Source: Anthopleura xanthogrammica (Eukaryota; Cnidaria; Anthozoa; Actiniaria; Actiniidae). Taken from it: a stretch of DNA of 64,000 nt. The notes below the pieces were generated by a model. That model was not told the origin of the DNA. It saw nothing but the letters and a program-made list of their open reading frames with translations, and did no database searches. Of this stretch, positions 61,893 to 64,000 are shown piece by piece. Position numbers and translations under genes: made by a program. The number at the start of each line of letters is the position of its first letter. Positions within the stretch are counted from its first letter, which is position 1. The stretch covers positions 3,229,125 through 3,293,124 of the forward strand of contig OZ025223.1 in the NCBI GenBank assembly GCA_964019055.1. The letters run 5' to 3'.

Positions 61893-62042
61893 TCACTTTT
61901 TCCTTTTAGCGGTTTTTCTTTCGTCTTCTTTGTTCACACTTTCCTCGACGGAGTGCTTTGAAAATTCTATGATGATTTTTAGTAAGTCCTTGAGCAGATG
62001 GACCGCATTCAACTCAGACATTAACAGATCCGGAAAAAGAGA
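61893..62042 (-). CDS. Candidate terminal coding exon
   Basis: After acceptor TTTCTCAACAAG, a 50-codon frame reads SLFPDLLMSELNAVHLLKDL, then LKIIIEFSKHSVEESVNKED, and ends in a Lys/Arg-rich tail and TGA. An amphipathic helix plus basic tail has protein-like composition. Upstream exons would lie to the right on this strand; none could be fixed. Unknown family. Confidence 0.3.
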   Translation of the reverse strand, partial: SLFPDLLMSELNAVHLLKDLLKIIIEFSKHSVEESVNKEDERKTAKRKK

Positions 62043-63533
62043 CTTGTTGAGAAAGTGGTTATGAATTAATGGGGGGGAGGGGGTGGGGGAAAGTTTGTGT
62101 CAATGTTTCTACCACAGGTAGCCCAAGTCATCTTTATACTTGTATTGGATATTATACTCCTACCCACACTCGGTTGGCTTTCCTCGTTTTCCTAGTCGGA
62201 AGCCTCTAATCCTTTATTGAAAAAGAAGATTAGAAGGCATCGCCCGAAAGAAAATTTGCAAAACTGAGCAGTCGGGAAATGGTTATTTATTTATTTTATT
62301 TCCCCACTCAATAATGAATATCACAGTAAATGTATACAAAATATCAAAATCCTTTCCTGAAAATCTAGATTTATCTCAGATATAAACTTTTATAAGTCAA
62401 TTTTCACAGGCTTCATGACACCTCAGTTTTGCAGCGACGTCATTCATTCTACGTCACTATTTCAGAACAGCCACTCCATAAACATATCAAAAAGTCCTCG
62501 TTAAAAATTAAATATTTTTTGTCCTTTTGGTTGTCGTATTATTAAGACCCCTTTTCCTTATAATCATTCACTATCTAGACAATCTGAGACCCTGCCGGAC
62601 ATCGTTAAACTGACTCATCACTGCCGGCAAAAAACGACCCCAAGGAACAAACAGTCCAGTCACTGAGCACGAGCAAACACTCGCGGCACGGAAATCGCAA
62701 GTTAAATATTTGAGTCCAGAAATCTTAATCACTCCTCTCCATAATGAAGGACCGCAATAGAGCATTATTAACGTCAAGTTGTGTAAATTGTGGGTGAAAT
62801 ATTAGAATGTGATTGAGTCGTAGGATTTTTCATGATTTATTCGTGTTTTTCGTTTTTGGAATACGACATATCAGGAAGGGGATTAAATCGAAGATTCAAA
62901 TCTAACCTTTCGTAACCATGGAAATGATGTGCACAGATTTGAAAGTCAGGTTTTGACTAAGCGACGTGGTTGGTGATCTATAAAGGAGGCATAACGAACA
63001 AGAAATACAGCGCCCAACTAACAAACGTAGATTGGATGTGCGGAGCATGAGGGGAGCCTGGGACATCATTCGAGGCGATCTGGAATCTAGGCGCGCAAGG
63101 CATTGTTTGTCACAGTGAAAAATTTCCAAGTATTTCTATCATCTCTTGTCAAAACGAAATAATTTCATAAACAACGACAAAATATGCTATTTCTAGGGGA
63201 GGGGGAGATGTAGTAGGGATGGGAGAGAAGAAGGTTACCGATAATTATAAGGTTGCTAGGTAAGACTGAATCGCTGTCCAAAGATCCTTGACTCTGGGGG
63301 AGGGGTAGAAAGTGCGCGTTTTATGTCCTCCCTTCATCAGTGATCAACATTAAGGTACATCTGACAACTAAAACACACTAAACACGAACACCAAGGGTCA
63401 AAAAGAGACAAAAAATTCAAATCTAAACTTTTGGACCAGCTTTCGATTTTCATCCAATTTTTTCTCCATCCAGTTGGGTAGCCTGTGGTAGCCATGAAGA
63501 GGATGACTGAGTTCCACCAAGACAAGAAGAAAA

Positions 63534-63545
63534 CAAGATGGCGGC
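63534..63545 (+). promoter_or_regulatory. TISU / YY1-like translation initiator
   Basis: CAAGATGGCGGC is an exact match to the TISU consensus (SAASATGGCGGC) and overlaps the BCKDHB start codon. In animals this element serves both as a YY1-type transcription element and as an initiator for mRNAs with very short 5' UTRs, and is enriched in mitochondrial-protein genes. Confidence 0.75.
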
Positions 63546-64000
63546 CACAACGTGTCGAGTACAACGACTTTTAACATCAAATATTCTGGCCTCAAACTAC
63601 AGATCCTTGGCTCCAAGCTTACCTAAAATATTAAAGAATACCCAGGCTTTGAAAAGATGTGCATCAACGTTTTCTTTTGTCGCCGAAAAGGCGGATCCTT
63701 CCCTCGGTAGGTCAAGCACAACCTTTGTGTTTTGGGACAAAAAATTAAATTTTCTTACTAAAATTTGAGATTTTCCTACTACTAATCGTGGGGGAGCCTA
63801 TCGGAATATGCCTACGTTTGTTAATTTAGATATTCTGTGGAATAGATACCGAGGTGTTTTAGCTTTTTTGGTACATTAGGAACGTAACTGCATAAAAAAA
63901 AAGAAAGCTCATAAATTTTGTACTTATTTTACTTGTTGTTCCAGGAGAGACGAAAAAGATTAACTTATTTCAGGCTTTAACTGATGCCATGGATATTGCA
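63538..64000 (+). CDS. BCKDHB: BCKDHB, E1-beta of branched-chain 2-oxoacid dehydrogenase (5' part)
   Basis: Exon 1 is 63538-63706 and exon 2 begins at 63945 and runs off the window. The donor CTCG|GTAGGT and acceptor GTTGTTCCAG join in phase 1. Residues 1-45 are a typical mitochondrial presequence rich in Arg, Leu and Ser (MAATTCRVQRLL). Exon 2 encodes GETKKINLFQALTDAMDIA, matching the conserved start of the mature E1-beta transketolase-like domain (human GETQKMNLFQ...). The E1 alpha2-beta2 complex decarboxylates 2-oxo acids from Leu, Ile and Val in the mitochondrial matrix. The rest of the gene lies to the right. Confidence 0.85.

Overview
This is animal nuclear DNA, most likely from an anthozoan cnidarian such as a stony coral. 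Genes are split into short exons with GT/AG introns. Dense small inverted-repeat elements, tRNA-derived SINE sequence and LINE tails fill the introns. The protein set (LRP5/6, TENT5, BCKDHB, a D-threonine aldolase-like enzyme) is metazoan. The species is inferred, not proven. Exon models below were built by hand from splice consensus, reading phase and family homology.

Layout, left to right. 1-7.7 kb: one 425-codon intronless ORF on the minus strand (2865-4142) in otherwise non-coding DNA. 7.7-11.1 kb: a two-exon minus-strand gene for a small secreted protein with a TATA box. 14.8-28.3 kb: a 14-exon minus-strand gene encoding a signal peptide plus all four YWTD propellers and three EGF modules of a Wnt co-receptor LRP5/6. 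The fourth EGF, LDLa repeats, membrane segment and tail were not found; a cluster of palindromic elements sits where they would be expected. 31-37.2 kb: two tandem copies of an immunoglobulin-domain gene on the minus strand. The right copy (34113-37177) is intact and the left copy (about 30.97-32.80 kb) is a pseudogene. 37.8-44.0 kb: an 11-exon plus-strand gene for a PLP fold-III enzyme. 44-51.4 kb: AT-rich intergenic DNA. 51.6-52.8 kb: a single-exon TENT5/FAM46 gene. 52.8-63.5 kb: mostly non-coding, with three weak candidate exons. 63.5 kb to the right edge: exon 1 and part of exon 2 of BCKDHB, whose start codon lies in a perfect TISU element.

Two observations stand out. First, the LRP5/6-like gene and the Ig gene share an almost identical 58-nt leader exon and related upstream DNA, although the rest of the genes is unrelated; a third decayed leader copy belongs to the Ig pseudogene. 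A leader cassette appears to have been duplicated and attached to an LRP5/6 ectodomain, which may now be secreted. Second, a 57-bp intronic module lies in sense orientation about 45-70 nt upstream of the 3' splice site of three introns in two unrelated genes. It is tandemly amplified in two of them, and each unit contains an acceptor-like and a donor-like signal about 10 nt apart.
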